Below are positions 1-7,490 of a stretch of 12,354 bases of DNA, one piece after another. The stretch is taken from contig JAXHUK010000100.1 in NCBI GenBank assembly GCA_034189725.1, positions 1 to 12,354 on the forward strand. The letters run 5' to 3'. Below the pieces are notes generated by a model. It made no database searches and was not told the origin of the DNA. It saw only the letters and a program-made list of their open reading frames with translations. This stretch comes from JAXHUK01 sp034189725 (lineage in GTDB: Bacteria; Chloroflexota; Dehalococcoidia; SZUA-161). Position 1 is the first letter of the stretch; every line of letters begins with the position of its first letter. A program made the position numbers and the translations under genes.

Positions 1-70
1 ATGAGATGATGGGCCATTAGTTGCCATCTTATAGCATAGCTTAGTAAAAAAGTCAATATTTAGAATTGTC

Positions 71-115
71 TTTGGAGATATGTGCATTATATCTCCAAAC
101 AGCATATTTTTTCTC
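71..115 (+). terminator. Perfect 11-bp hairpin, terminator-like
   Basis: TTTGGAGATAT (71-81) is perfectly complementary to ATATCTCCAAA (89-99) around a 7-nt loop. A T-rich run (about 105-112) follows after a gap of some six bases. This fits an intrinsic terminator for a plus-strand gene ending left of the window, though the T tract is not directly against the stem. On the minus strand a T run also follows further on, so it could act both ways. Confidence 0.5.
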
Positions 116-453
116 TTTCCGTTGTTCTTTGTTAGAGGAATAAGTCGGACAAAGTGATAAAAAATGCCGTTGATTTCCTGTTTCTCCTTGGTCATGAATA
201 GTTGATGTGGCAACAATAAAAGCTATGAAATATTTCACGATGTTGCAGCATCAGTGGTGAAGACGCCTAACACGGATGTTATGAGGTTTATTAAGGGGGA
301 GTTTTTAGTAATAGAATGGCGGGATGATTTATGAGTAGGGAAACGCTACTCTTGATAGCGGACAGCTTTCAATTACATTTGCTATGAAAATGACCTTGAC
401 ACCCTGTGGTGCCGATGGCAAATGGGCATGGATGATTCTGATGGTAAATGTTG

Positions 454-482
454 AGAGCCCGCGAGATTATCTCACGGGCTCT
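454..482 (-). terminator. Hairpin after acyl-CoA dehydrogenase operon
   Basis: AGAGCCCG (454-461) pairs with CGGGCTCT (475-482). After one C/A mismatch there are three more pairs (GAG 463-465 with CTC 471-473) and a 5-nt loop. It lies 28 bases beyond the stop codon of the minus-strand acyl-CoA dehydrogenase, the usual place for a terminator. The following bases on the minus strand are only weakly T-rich, so it may instead be an mRNA 3'-end stabiliser. Confidence 0.5.
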
Positions 483-510
483 GAAAATGCAACTGATTCC
501 AGTAATTACG

Positions 511-1647
511 TTATGCTGCTGCCAGTTGGTTGGCGAGAATGTTCCAGTGATGTTCGGAGTTGCCAAAGGCGAACCTGGCCGCAATCTCTCTCCTGTAGTA
601 AAGTCCTATATCGTGGTCCCAGGTAAAACCCATGGCTCCATGGAGGTGAGAACCTACCTTGCAAATGTGGAAATAGGCGTCACTGGTCCATGCCTTGCAT
701 GCTGCTACCTCTGTACTGCAAGGGATGTCTTCCGAAAGACGCCATGCAGTCTCATAGGTTACGCTTCGCGCAAGGTCGACAAGCATTCGCATATCTACAC
801 ACTGATGTTGGACAACCTGGAATGAAGCGAGGGGACGATCGTAGACAATGCGATCTTTGACGAAATCAACAGCCATTTCAACGACCTTTCGACCGCCTCC
901 GATCATCTCAGCACACTTGGCGGTCGCTGCATGCTCCAGCATGCTTTTCACCAGAGGCCAGCCTTCATCCTGTTTCCCCAGCATACTCTTAGCCGGCACT
1001 TTCACATTATTGAAGGTTATCGCACTCTGGCGAACATGGTTAACGGCATCGTATGTGTCGAGTTCAATACCTGGACTTTTGATATCTACCAGGAATACGC
1101 TGAGGCCATCTTCGGGATTCTTTCCTTCTTTAGTCCTGGCGACACACATCAAGTAATCTGCTATATGAGCATATTCAACAAATAACTTGGTGCCATTGAG
1201 GACGTAGGTATCGCCATCGGCTTTGGCACTCACGGTGATACAGTTAGGGCTCCATCCGGGATCTGGCTCAGTATAAGCAAAAGCAACAATCAGATCACCA
1301 TTGGCAATCTTGGGCAGAAATTCCTGCTTCTGATCATCAGTGCCAGCCTTCATGATGGGGATGGCGCCGAGTACCACTGTTGAAAAGAATGGGCTTGGCA
1401 CCGCAGCTCGTCCCATTTCCTCCAGCAGTAGTACGAGATCCAAGTAGTTGTTTCCAATACCATCGTATTGCTCAGGGATTACCATTCCCATCCATCCCAA
1501 CTCCGCCATTTTGGCCCACAGGTCTTTCGAGTAACCCTCTTCGGTAGCCTCTATTTCTCTTATAAGCGTACCTGGGCATTCTTTGACAAAGAAGTCCCGA
1601 GCCATTGTTCGCAACATTTCCTGTTCTTCAGTGAAATCAATGTCCAC
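511..1647 (-). CDS. Acyl-CoA dehydrogenase family protein (second of tandem pair)
   Basis: FAD-dependent acyl-CoA dehydrogenase of 378 residues, the usual family length. These flavoproteins introduce the alpha-beta double bond into acyl-CoA and pass electrons to electron-transfer flavoprotein. The N-terminal helical domain begins with the typical DFTEEQEMLR pattern. The middle beta domain holds AYTEPDPGW (124-132), a loosened form of the usual TEPxAGSD flavin loop. The C-terminal helical domain carries HGAMGFTWDHDIGLYYRR (335-352). Glu238 in MLEH sits about where isovaleryl-CoA dehydrogenase-type enzymes carry their catalytic base. The start is GTG at 1647, with AAGGAG a few bases upstream. 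It follows the other dehydrogenase by 52 bases on the same strand, probably co-transcribed. The degenerate flavin loop suggests it may be the partner subunit of a heteromer. Substrate unknown. Confidence 0.9.
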   Translation of the reverse strand: MDIDFTEEQEMLRTMARDFFVKECPGTLIREIEATEEGYSKDLWAKMAELGWMGMVIPEQYDGIGNNYLDLVLLLEEMGRAAVPSPFFSTVVLGAIPIMKAGTDDQKQEFLPKIANGDLIVAFAYTEPDPGWSPNCITVSAKADGDTYVLNGTKLFVEYAHIADYLMCVARTKEGKNPEDGLSVFLVDIKSPGIELDTYDAVNHVRQSAITFNNVKVPAKSMLGKQDEGWPLVKSMLEHAATAKCAEMIGGGRKVVEMAVDFVKDRIVYDRPLASFQVVQHQCVDMRMLVDLARSVTYETAWRLSEDIPCSTEVAACKAWTSDAYFHICKVGSHLHGAMGFTWDHDIGLYYRREIAARFAFGNSEHHWNILANQLAAA

Positions 1648-1699
1648 AATACTTCTCCTTCCTTATGAAGTATGTTCTTCGTTCGAATACTGATGTTCC

Positions 1700-2896
1700 C
1701 TAGAGCCTGGGGAATCCCAGTCCCCATCGAGCTACCACGTTCTTCTGGACTTCGTTAGCACCGCCGGCTATTTCCCAGCTAGCGGCTGTTTGGGCTAAGG
1801 CTTCATATCTTCCACCGAATGGAGCCCATTTGCTTCCTGGTGCTACAGTAGCATAGAGTCCCAGGATGTTTATCATCAGGTCATTGAATCTGGTTGCCAT
1901 CTCGCTATTGTATATCTTTGCTGTTGAGGCCTCTTCCATAGCTATCTCACCCTTGTCGGTAAGCAAAGCTATTCGGTAGGAAAGCGATCGAGCCACCTGT
2001 ATCTCCATTGCACAACGGGCCAGTTTGTTCCGAATGTCCGGCTTGTTGATCAGGAGCTCTCCTTCCCATTTGGTCTCTTTGCAGAATTGTACGAACTTAG
2101 TTAACTCTCGTCGGCATTCCAGTACAAATCCTCCCATCCCCGACCTTTCGTGTGCCATTCCTGACATGGTTACATGCCAGCCGTTGTTAAGGTCACCGAC
2201 TAGCCACCGCCTGGGGATACGGGCATCGTCGAAGTAGACCTCATTCCAGAAATGATCACCCGCCAGGTTGTACAGTGGGCGCATGGTAATTCCCTTTACC
2301 TCGTTCAGCTTCAGTACGAGGTAGGAGAGTCCTTTATGTTTGGGCAAATTGGGATCGGTTCTTACCGGGAGATACATAATCTCACACAGGTGAGCACCGC
2401 TGGCCCAGGTCTTTTGCCCGTTGATAACGAATTCATCGCCATCCAGTGTAGCTTTGGTGGTAAGTGAGGCGAGGTCGGAACCAGCATTGGGTTCACTCCA
2501 GCCTTGAGCTACCGATACCTCACCCTTGGCAATTGGTGGCAGGAACTCCTTTTTCACCTCATCGCTGCCATGCATCATGAGAGTTGGCGCAAGCATACCT
2601 ATACCTTGTAAGTCATATCCCGGTGCTCCATGTTCCGCCACAGATTCGAGGAATATAAGCTGATCGATATTGCTCACGCCACGACCGCCGTATTCCTTGG
2701 GCCAGCGCAGGGTAAGCCATCCTTTTTTGCCTAGCTCTTTGGCAATACGCCGATGAAACGCACGACCTTCCTCAGAAGCGAACATATCTTCCATGGTTCC
2801 CAGCCAACCCTCAGGTTTATCTTTTATCACTTCATCGAAGAATGCATCGTACTCTTTCTTTGCTGCCTCTTGTTCTGGAGTAAGTCGAAAGTCCAC
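1700..2896 (-). CDS. Acyl-CoA dehydrogenase family protein (first of tandem pair)
   Basis: FAD-dependent acyl-CoA dehydrogenase of 398 residues. The N-terminal DFRLTPEQEAAKKEYDAFF is the standard opening. The flavin/substrate loop is well kept as WSEPNAGSDLASL (133-144), followed by INGQKTWASGA (158-168). The C-terminal flavin-binding stretch is GGANEVQKNVVARWGLGFPRL (378-398). The MCAD-type catalytic glutamate (in Y-E-G-T) is absent there; Glu250 in HERSG is the likely base, by analogy with isovaleryl-CoA dehydrogenase. The start is GTG at 2896, fixed by a strong AAGGAGG (2902-2908) five bases upstream. It is the promoter-proximal gene of the two-gene minus operon. The C terminus and the tandem layout recall the paired, heteromeric dehydrogenases of sterol side-chain breakdown in actinobacteria, but the substrate here is not known. 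Confidence 0.93.
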   Translation of the reverse strand: MDFRLTPEQEAAKKEYDAFFDEVIKDKPEGWLGTMEDMFASEEGRAFHRRIAKELGKKGWLTLRWPKEYGGRGVSNIDQLIFLESVAEHGAPGYDLQGIGMLAPTLMMHGSDEVKKEFLPPIAKGEVSVAQGWSEPNAGSDLASLTTKATLDGDEFVINGQKTWASGAHLCEIMYLPVRTDPNLPKHKGLSYLVLKLNEVKGITMRPLYNLAGDHFWNEVYFDDARIPRRWLVGDLNNGWHVTMSGMAHERSGMGGFVLECRRELTKFVQFCKETKWEGELLINKPDIRNKLARCAMEIQVARSLSYRIALLTDKGEIAMEEASTAKIYNSEMATRFNDLMINILGLYATVAPGSKWAPFGGRYEALAQTAASWEIAGGANEVQKNVVARWGLGFPRL

Positions 2897-3276
2897 TTTT
2901 TCCTCCTTCCAACTGGGATTAATTTACTTCAACTGGAAAGTTCCCTTTTACACCTGCTTGATGTGTTTTCTGTGAAATACCATTTGTTGATAGATGTCCG
3001 CGTTCAGGGTTAGCTTTGTGCGGTACGTTGGTGGTTAATGTTTACTGCACGTAACAGGTTGCGTAACTACCAATACCTTTGCGACGAGAATTGGAAACTA
3101 ATTCACCTCCTATTTTATATAATTCTGCTTGACGGATGATCGTGGAAGTGATAACCAGATCATCTTAACCATTACAGTGCATTTTATAAGGACTGCTTTT
3201 TCCCAGAGACAATACTATCATCTGAGATAGTCGAAGTCAATGGATATCGCGCTGTTGTTGTCAATGAATAGTACAC

Positions 3277-3305
3277 TTGACACGTCTTGGTGAGTTAGTT
3301 AAGAT
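3277..3305 (+). promoter_or_regulatory. Sigma-70-type promoter of the crotonase/sirtuin/ligase operon
   Basis: A perfect -35 TTGACA (3277-3282), a 17-base spacer and a fair -10 TAAGAT (3300-3305, 4 of 6 consensus). Transcription would begin near 3312, giving a leader of about 26 bases to the ATG at 3338. Confidence 0.65.
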
Positions 3306-3326
3306 GGTGCAGTCGAGACCTGATAC

Positions 3327-3331
3327 AAGGA
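3327..3331 (+). promoter_or_regulatory. Ribosome binding site that decides the start at 3338
   Basis: AAGGA lies directly against the ATG at 3332 (no spacer) but six bases before the in-frame ATG at 3338. Normal spacing favours 3338 as the start. Confidence 0.6.
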
Positions 3332-3337
3332 ATGTCG

Positions 3338-4114
3338 ATGTCCTATACTTCCGTACGGTATGAAAAACGAGGGCATATTGCGTGGCTAACCCTTGACCGT
3401 CCTCATGATAACAATACTATAGATCTCCAATTGGCTTACGATCTTTGCGATGCTTGTAGCGAGGCATGTGAGGATAATGAGGTTTGGGTGGTTATTGTTA
3501 CCGGGTCTGGGGAGGTATTCTGTTCTGGAATTGACCTCAGTGAACTTTCCCCATTAGATATGCATGAATTGCAACGGCCAAATCTCGCAGGTTTGAGCTC
3601 AAGAGCAGTGGCCGGCGTTACTTGCCCGGTGATTGCTGCTATAAACGGTGACGCTTTGGGAGCGGGACTCGAGATAGCGTTGAGTTGCGACATCAGGATT
3701 TCTGCGGAGAATACCCGGTTCGGTTTTCCTCAAACAACGTATGGCCTTATTCCCAGTGGTGGTGGTACACAGCGGCTTCCGCGGATTGTAGGTACGGGAA
3801 AAGCGATGGAGATGCTCATTCTCGCTGAGCCTATTACTGCAGAGGAAGCATATCGTATCGGGCTCGTATCGAGCGTTGTTCCAAAAGGAAAAACTGCTGA
3901 AAGAGCCGAAGAGGTAGCGGAAAAGCTGATCTCAAGGGCGCCTATCGCTGTGAGGTATGCCAAGGAGGCGGTCAACAAGGGGGTAGACATGACCCTTGAG
4001 CAAGGCTTGAGGTTGGAAGCAGACCTTTCAATTTTACTTCAGTCAACCAGGGATCGAGCTGAAGGTATCAAGGCATTTGTAGAAATGGGTACTGCTTCAT
4101 TTAAAGGGGAATAA
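3338..4114 (+). CDS. Enoyl-CoA hydratase/isomerase family protein (atypical active site)
   Basis: Crotonase-fold protein of 258 residues from the ATG at 3338 (260 from 3332). This superfamily hydrates, isomerises or hydrolyses acyl-CoA thioesters using an oxyanion hole. The first oxyanion segment is FCSGIDLSEL (61-70) and the second is NGDALGAGLEIALSCD (103-118). Glu112, matching the first catalytic glutamate of rat mitochondrial hydratase (Glu144), is present. The second (Glu164, normally in F-G-x-P-E) is replaced by Gln132 in FGFPQ. That change makes ordinary syn-hydration doubtful; isomerase, hydrolase or lyase activity is possible. GGGTQRLPR and the C-terminal family region are intact. 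It is the first gene of a four-gene plus-strand operon and lies 30 bases before a second crotonase with a complete active site. Confidence 0.9.
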   Translation: MSYTSVRYEKRGHIAWLTLDRPHDNNTIDLQLAYDLCDACSEACEDNEVWVVIVTGSGEVFCSGIDLSELSPLDMHELQRPNLAGLSSRAVAGVTCPVIAAINGDALGAGLEIALSCDIRISAENTRFGFPQTTYGLIPSGGGTQRLPRIVGTGKAMEMLILAEPITAEEAYRIGLVSSVVPKGKTAERAEEVAEKLISRAPIAVRYAKEAVNKGVDMTLEQGLRLEADLSILLQSTRDRAEGIKAFVEMGTASFKGE

Positions 4115-4144
4115 TATAGCGCATTCAGTCAATGATCCGTAGAC

Positions 4145-4927
4145 ATGAATCCATTTCAAACTATACAATATGAAAAAGAAGACGGTATTGCATATATTAC
4201 GCTTAACCGCCCTGATGTTTTGAATGCCGTGAGTATAAAGATGCGGGATGAGCTGTATGAAGTGCTGCCTGCAATCGATGATGATCCCGAAGTGCTGGTT
4301 GCTATTATCAAGGGAGCAGGGGAGAGAGCACTTTCTGCCGGAGCGGATATAACTGAATTTGGTACGGTCCCGTCGCAGGCTATCGGACGTGAAGTGCGAT
4401 GGCAACGTGACCTTTGGGGGCTCTTCTTGAGCATCTCGAAACCTCTCATTGTAGCTATACACGGCTATGCGCTTGGAGCAGGCCTGGAGATAGCCATGTG
4501 CTGCGATTTCAGGATCGCCTCTGAGGAGGCACAATTTGGTCTACCTGAAGTTAAATTAGGTATGGTTCCCAGTGCAGGCGGTACTCAAACAATTACCAGA
4601 TTGATACCTCTGGGTGCGGCTATCGCTCCCACGCTTACCGGAGAATTCATGAGTGCTGCTGAAGCCCTTCGTGTAGGACTGGTGCATTGGGTTGTGCCGA
4701 GAAGCGAGCTTATCTTAACCGCGCAAAACGTAGCGCATAAGATAATGATGCGCGGGCAACTTGCTGTCAGGTATACTAAGCAGGCAGTAAAGCGTGGCCT
4801 TGACCTGAGTCTGGAGCAGGGGTTGGAGATGGAGAGCAATCTTTTCAATATGGTGCTTGGTTCGGAGGACGCTCGAGAGGGGATCATGGCCTTTCGAGAA
4901 GGGAGAAGACCTCAGTTTGCGAACTAA
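4145..4927 (+). CDS. Enoyl-CoA hydratase (crotonase family)
   Basis: Crotonase-fold protein of 260 residues, normal for the family. It is likely to add water to 2-enoyl-CoA in beta-oxidation or a related route. Visible landmarks are LNRPDVLNA (20-28), the first oxyanion motif SAGADITEF (64-72), the second HGYALGAGLEIAMCCD (106-121) and FGLPEVKLGMVPSAGGTQ (131-148). Both catalytic glutamates are present, Glu115 and Glu135, unlike in the preceding paralogue. The C-terminal helices (YTKQAVKRGLDLSLEQGL) are typical. No clear Shine-Dalgarno precedes the ATG; an in-frame stop just upstream excludes a longer form, and translation may be coupled to the gene 30 bases before it. Exact substrate chain length is not readable from sequence. 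Confidence 0.92.
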   Translation: MNPFQTIQYEKEDGIAYITLNRPDVLNAVSIKMRDELYEVLPAIDDDPEVLVAIIKGAGERALSAGADITEFGTVPSQAIGREVRWQRDLWGLFLSISKPLIVAIHGYALGAGLEIAMCCDFRIASEEAQFGLPEVKLGMVPSAGGTQTITRLIPLGAAIAPTLTGEFMSAAEALRVGLVHWVVPRSELILTAQNVAHKIMMRGQLAVRYTKQAVKRGLDLSLEQGLEMESNLFNMVLGSEDAREGIMAFREGRRPQFAN

Positions 4928-4952
4928 GTCAGAGTTGAGGGGGGTGGAGAAT

Positions 4953-5756
4953 ATGGGGCAGAAAAGTAGTAAGACGACAGATGAGCTTATTGAGGAACTG
5001 GCAGACCTCATTATAGAATCGAAACAATTGGTGGTGTTCACCGGTGCAGGAATAAGCACTGAGTCGGGTTTACCTGATTTCAGAGGGCCCGATGGCCTTT
5101 GGACAAAATTGGACCAGACGGGATTTAGTCCTGATGACTTTACCTATCAGAAATACCTTAAAAGCCCCGAGGCGAGGAAAAGGCTGTGGCAGATGCAAAA
5201 AAACTTTAAATTCCCCTGGGGTGATGTCGAGCCCAATCTGGCACACCACGCTGTTGCTGAGTTGGAGAGAATTGGCAAGCTGGATTGTGTCATTACACAA
5301 AATGTAGATGGACTTCATCAAAAGGCAGGTAGTTCTGAAGATAAGGTTATTCAACTCCATGGCAATATGGAGTGGATTAAGTGCCTGAGTTGTGGCAAGC
5401 GCTATCGCCTCGAGGATGTTATTGAGTGGCTTGAAGTGCCTGAGTGCCCTGATTGTAAAGGCATACTGAAGTCAGAAGGGGTCTTTTTTGGTGAACCAAT
5501 GCCGGTTTGGGAGACTACGGAGGCTCAGAAACGCTCTAGTATGTGTGATCTTTGCGTCGTCATCGGGTCCTCGCTCGTGGTCTACCCTGCAGCACTCATG
5601 CCTCAATACGCCTTGCAGTCCGGTGCTAAACTTGCCATAATTAACGAAGGGTCAACTGAATTAGACCGCGTTGCCCATATTCGTATTTGGGACAAAGCAG
5701 GGGAGGTGATGTCACAAGTATTGAGCAGAGTCAAGAGTAAGCTAGGTATCAACTAG
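4953..5756 (+). CDS. Sir2-family NAD-dependent protein deacylase
   Basis: Cytoplasmic sirtuin of 267 residues. It removes acetyl or other acyl groups from lysines, using NAD+ and yielding nicotinamide and O-acyl-ADP-ribose. Motifs in order: FTGAGISTESGLPDFRGPDGLW (29-50, NAD binding), TQNVDGLH (115-122), catalytic His136 in LHGN, a four-cysteine zinc site (Cys144, Cys147, Cys165, Cys168), GSSLVVYPAA (206-214) and INEG (230-233). The ATG at 4953 is preferred because GGGGTGGAGA (4941-4950) precedes it. A longer open frame from 4857 would overlap the hydratase and add a tail unrelated to the family. It lies 25 bases after the hydratase and directly before the acyl-CoA synthetase. That suits control of the ligase by lysine deacylation, as for CobB and acetyl-CoA synthetase. 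It lacks the Ala-Tyr-Arg features I would expect of a strict desuccinylase, but I cannot settle acyl preference. Confidence 0.93.
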   Translation: MGQKSSKTTDELIEELADLIIESKQLVVFTGAGISTESGLPDFRGPDGLWTKLDQTGFSPDDFTYQKYLKSPEARKRLWQMQKNFKFPWGDVEPNLAHHAVAELERIGKLDCVITQNVDGLHQKAGSSEDKVIQLHGNMEWIKCLSCGKRYRLEDVIEWLEVPECPDCKGILKSEGVFFGEPMPVWETTEAQKRSSMCDLCVVIGSSLVVYPAALMPQYALQSGAKLAIINEGSTELDRVAHIRIWDKAGEVMSQVLSRVKSKLGIN

Positions 5757-5800
5757 CGGTAGTCAAATTAATTTCTATATATTAGGAGGTTAGCCAAAGG

Positions 5801-7369
5801 ATGAATACTACGGATTTTCTTATGGTAACGAGTGCAGTGGTGCCCGATCGCACGGCGATGGTGTTCGAGGGTAAGAAGTATACCTACGGAGAAGTCAGCG
5901 ACCGGGTCAATAGGTTAGCCAATGCTCTTCTTGGATATGGAATTCAGAAGGGTGATATGGTGGCAATGTTACAGGTAAACTGCAATCAGTTTATCGAGGT
6001 ATATTTTGCCACGGCTAAGGTTGGCGGCATCTTCGTACCGCTGAACTTCAGGGCCAAAAAGGATGAGCTAAGCTATATGCTCAACAACTGCGAAGCCAAG
6101 GTTTTATTTGTTGGGGAACGCTATGCTGAAATGGTTAATGAGATGCGTTCTGACCTTTCCAAAATGGAGCATTGCGTCTGCATAGATGGTAAAAAAGAAG
6201 GTATGGAAGAGTATGAGCAGGTGCTCGCTTCAGCGTCTCCTGATGAAGTATTCACGGATGTCGGCGATGATGACGTTACTATTTTAATGTATACTGCGGG
6301 TACTACTGGACGTCCCAAAGGGGTGCCGCTAACTCATAGTAGCTTCTCGACATATGTTATGGATAATGTAGCCCCTGTGGATATTGAAACACAAGAGACC
6401 AATCTGCTCACTGTACCGCTGTATCACGTCGCTGGAGTTCAGGCTGTAATGGCCGCTATTTATGGTGGCAGGACACTGGCGATGATGAAGCAGTTCGAGG
6501 TGAAGGATTGGATGAAAATGGTGCAGGAGGAGAAGGCAAATCGAGCGATGTTGGTGCCTACTATGCTCAAGTGGGTTGTCGATGATCCCGATTTCAGTAA
6601 ATATGACCTCTCCAGCCTTAAGGTTATAACGTATGGTGCAGCTCCCATGCCCTTCGAGGTAATTAAAAAGGCAATAGAGGTATTCCCCGGTGTCATGTTC
6701 ATCAATGCCTTCGGACAAACAGAGACTGCCTCCACCATAACAAGCCTTGGGCCTGAGGATCATGTGATCGAAGGCACAGAGGAAGAGAAGGCAAAGAAGT
6801 TAAAGAGGCTGCAATCCTCTATCGGTAAACCTATGGGCGATGTGCAGGTGAAGATAATTGACGAGGACGGCAAGGAAGTGCCACTGGGCGAGGTTGGCGA
6901 AATCGTTGCCAAAGGGCCCAGGGTGATGAGTGGCTATTGGAAGGATAGTGAGAAAACGGCCAAAGCGATGACCCCGGACGGATGGCTAAAGACCGGCGAT
7001 AAGGGATACATGGACGACGAGAACTACATTTATCTGGCAGGGCGCGGTGACGATATGATCATCCGGGGAGGTGAGAATATCTCGCCCGAGGAGCTGGAAG
7101 ATGTGCTGTATGCCCATCCCAAGGTTGATGATGCGGCGGTAATAGCTGTTCCTGATCCTGAATGGGGTCAAGAACCAAAGGCAATAGTCGTTTTGAAGAA
7201 GGGTGAGCAAGCCACTATTGAAGAGATAATGGAGTTCTGCCGTGGGAAGCTGGCGAGCTTTAAGCGACCGCGCTATGTGACCTTTATAGATGAGCTCCCG
7301 CGTACCTCCACAGGCAAGGTATTGAAGAGAGACCTGCGCGATAAGCACGGAAAGCCTGATAATAACTAG
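5801..7369 (+). CDS. AMP-forming acyl-CoA synthetase (fatty/organic acid-CoA ligase)
   Basis: ANL-superfamily ligase of 522 residues. It activates a carboxylic acid with ATP to an acyl-adenylate and transfers the acyl group to CoA. Motifs: P-loop YTAGTTGRPKG (164-174), NAFGQTE (302-308), GWLKTGDKGYMDDE (394-407), the hinge GRGDDMIIRGGENISP (414-429) and the C-terminal PRTSTGKVLKRDL (500-512). Lys506 is the adenylation lysine, which in acetyl-CoA synthetase is the target of inhibitory acetylation and of sirtuin reactivation. A strong AGGAGGT (5784-5790) precedes the ATG. It is the last gene of the operon, 44 bases after the sirtuin, and is followed by an intrinsic terminator. The length and motif set fit medium/long-chain or aromatic acid ligases; the acid cannot be named. 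Confidence 0.93.
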   Translation: MNTTDFLMVTSAVVPDRTAMVFEGKKYTYGEVSDRVNRLANALLGYGIQKGDMVAMLQVNCNQFIEVYFATAKVGGIFVPLNFRAKKDELSYMLNNCEAKVLFVGERYAEMVNEMRSDLSKMEHCVCIDGKKEGMEEYEQVLASASPDEVFTDVGDDDVTILMYTAGTTGRPKGVPLTHSSFSTYVMDNVAPVDIETQETNLLTVPLYHVAGVQAVMAAIYGGRTLAMMKQFEVKDWMKMVQEEKANRAMLVPTMLKWVVDDPDFSKYDLSSLKVITYGAAPMPFEVIKKAIEVFPGVMFINAFGQTETASTITSLGPEDHVIEGTEEEKAKKLKRLQSSIGKPMGDVQVKIIDEDGKEVPLGEVGEIVAKGPRVMSGYWKDSEKTAKAMTPDGWLKTGDKGYMDDENYIYLAGRGDDMIIRGGENISPEELEDVLYAHPKVDDAAVIAVPDPEWGQEPKAIVVLKKGEQATIEEIMEFCRGKLASFKRPRYVTFIDELPRTSTGKVLKRDLRDKHGKPDNN

Positions 7370-7383
7370 GTAACAACAGCTTT

Positions 7384-7421
7384 AGAAGAAGGGGCGTACA
7401 ACCATGCGCCCCTTCTTTTTT
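7384..7421 (+). terminator. Strong intrinsic terminator of the plus-strand operon
   Basis: GAAGGGGCG (7388-7396) pairs with CGCCCCTTC (7407-7415); A-T pairs on the outside (from 7386/7417) lengthen the stem. A T run (7416-7421) follows. It ends the acyl-CoA operon 15 bases after the ligase stop. The selenium operon converges on it from the right, and the hairpin could also stop that transcript, though its minus-strand T tract is weak. Confidence 0.88.
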
Positions 7422-7445
7422 GTTCAGGGAACGGTGCTAATGATG

Positions 7446-7469
7446 TCCGAGGTTGCTTCCGAGGTTGCT
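7446..7469. repeat. Perfect 12-bp tandem duplication
   Basis: TCCGAGGTTGCT occurs twice head to tail (7446-7457 and 7458-7469) in the short gap between the convergent operons. It is probably replication slippage in non-coding DNA. Confidence 0.7.
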
Positions 7470-7490
7470 GGAGTTGCGTGGACAGGGCTT

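Larger units (their letters stand above)
1..510. other. Gene-free left flank
   Basis: No open frame here has a convincing ribosome site, length or recognisable protein. The stretch holds two clear hairpins (71-99 and 454-482, listed separately), a perfect 12-bp palindrome at 226-237 (TGAAATATTTCA) and a 6-bp inverted repeat at 333-338/346-351. It looks like an intergenic zone between the end of an unseen gene to the left and the 3' end of the acyl-CoA dehydrogenase operon. I see no tRNA, rRNA or mobile element in it. Confidence 0.6.
2897..3331. promoter_or_regulatory. Divergent intergenic region with three inverted repeats
   Basis: This stretch separates the minus-strand dehydrogenase operon from the plus-strand crotonase operon and has no credible gene. 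It carries three inverted repeats. (1) TTGGTGGTTA 3028-3037 with TAACTACCAA 3064-3073, one G-T pair, enclosing a smaller TTAC/GTAA repeat. (2) GATGATC 3135-3141 with GATCATC 3158-3164, extended by TGG/CCA past a bulge. (3) ACTATC 3214-3219 with GATAGT 3226-3231. They are candidate operators for a shared regulator of both operons. An AT-rich patch on the minus strand near 3112-3123 could be a -10 region for the dehydrogenases. The regulator is not in the window. Confidence 0.5.

Noticed and set aside
53..238. Minus-strand open frame of 61 codons in the left flank
   Set aside because: It runs through the hairpin at 71-99, has no family likeness and has no clear ribosome site.
448..825. Plus-strand open frame of 125 codons
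   Set aside because: Mostly antisense to the acyl-CoA dehydrogenase; no ribosome site and no recognisable protein pattern.
3104..3111. AGGAGGTG on the minus strand, like a ribosome site
   Set aside because: The only start codon in reach (GTG) meets a stop within two codons, so no small gene follows.
4857..4952. N-terminal extension of the sirtuin overlapping the hydratase
   Set aside because: The added residues are the hydratase sequence in another frame, and a good ribosome site precedes the ATG at 4953.
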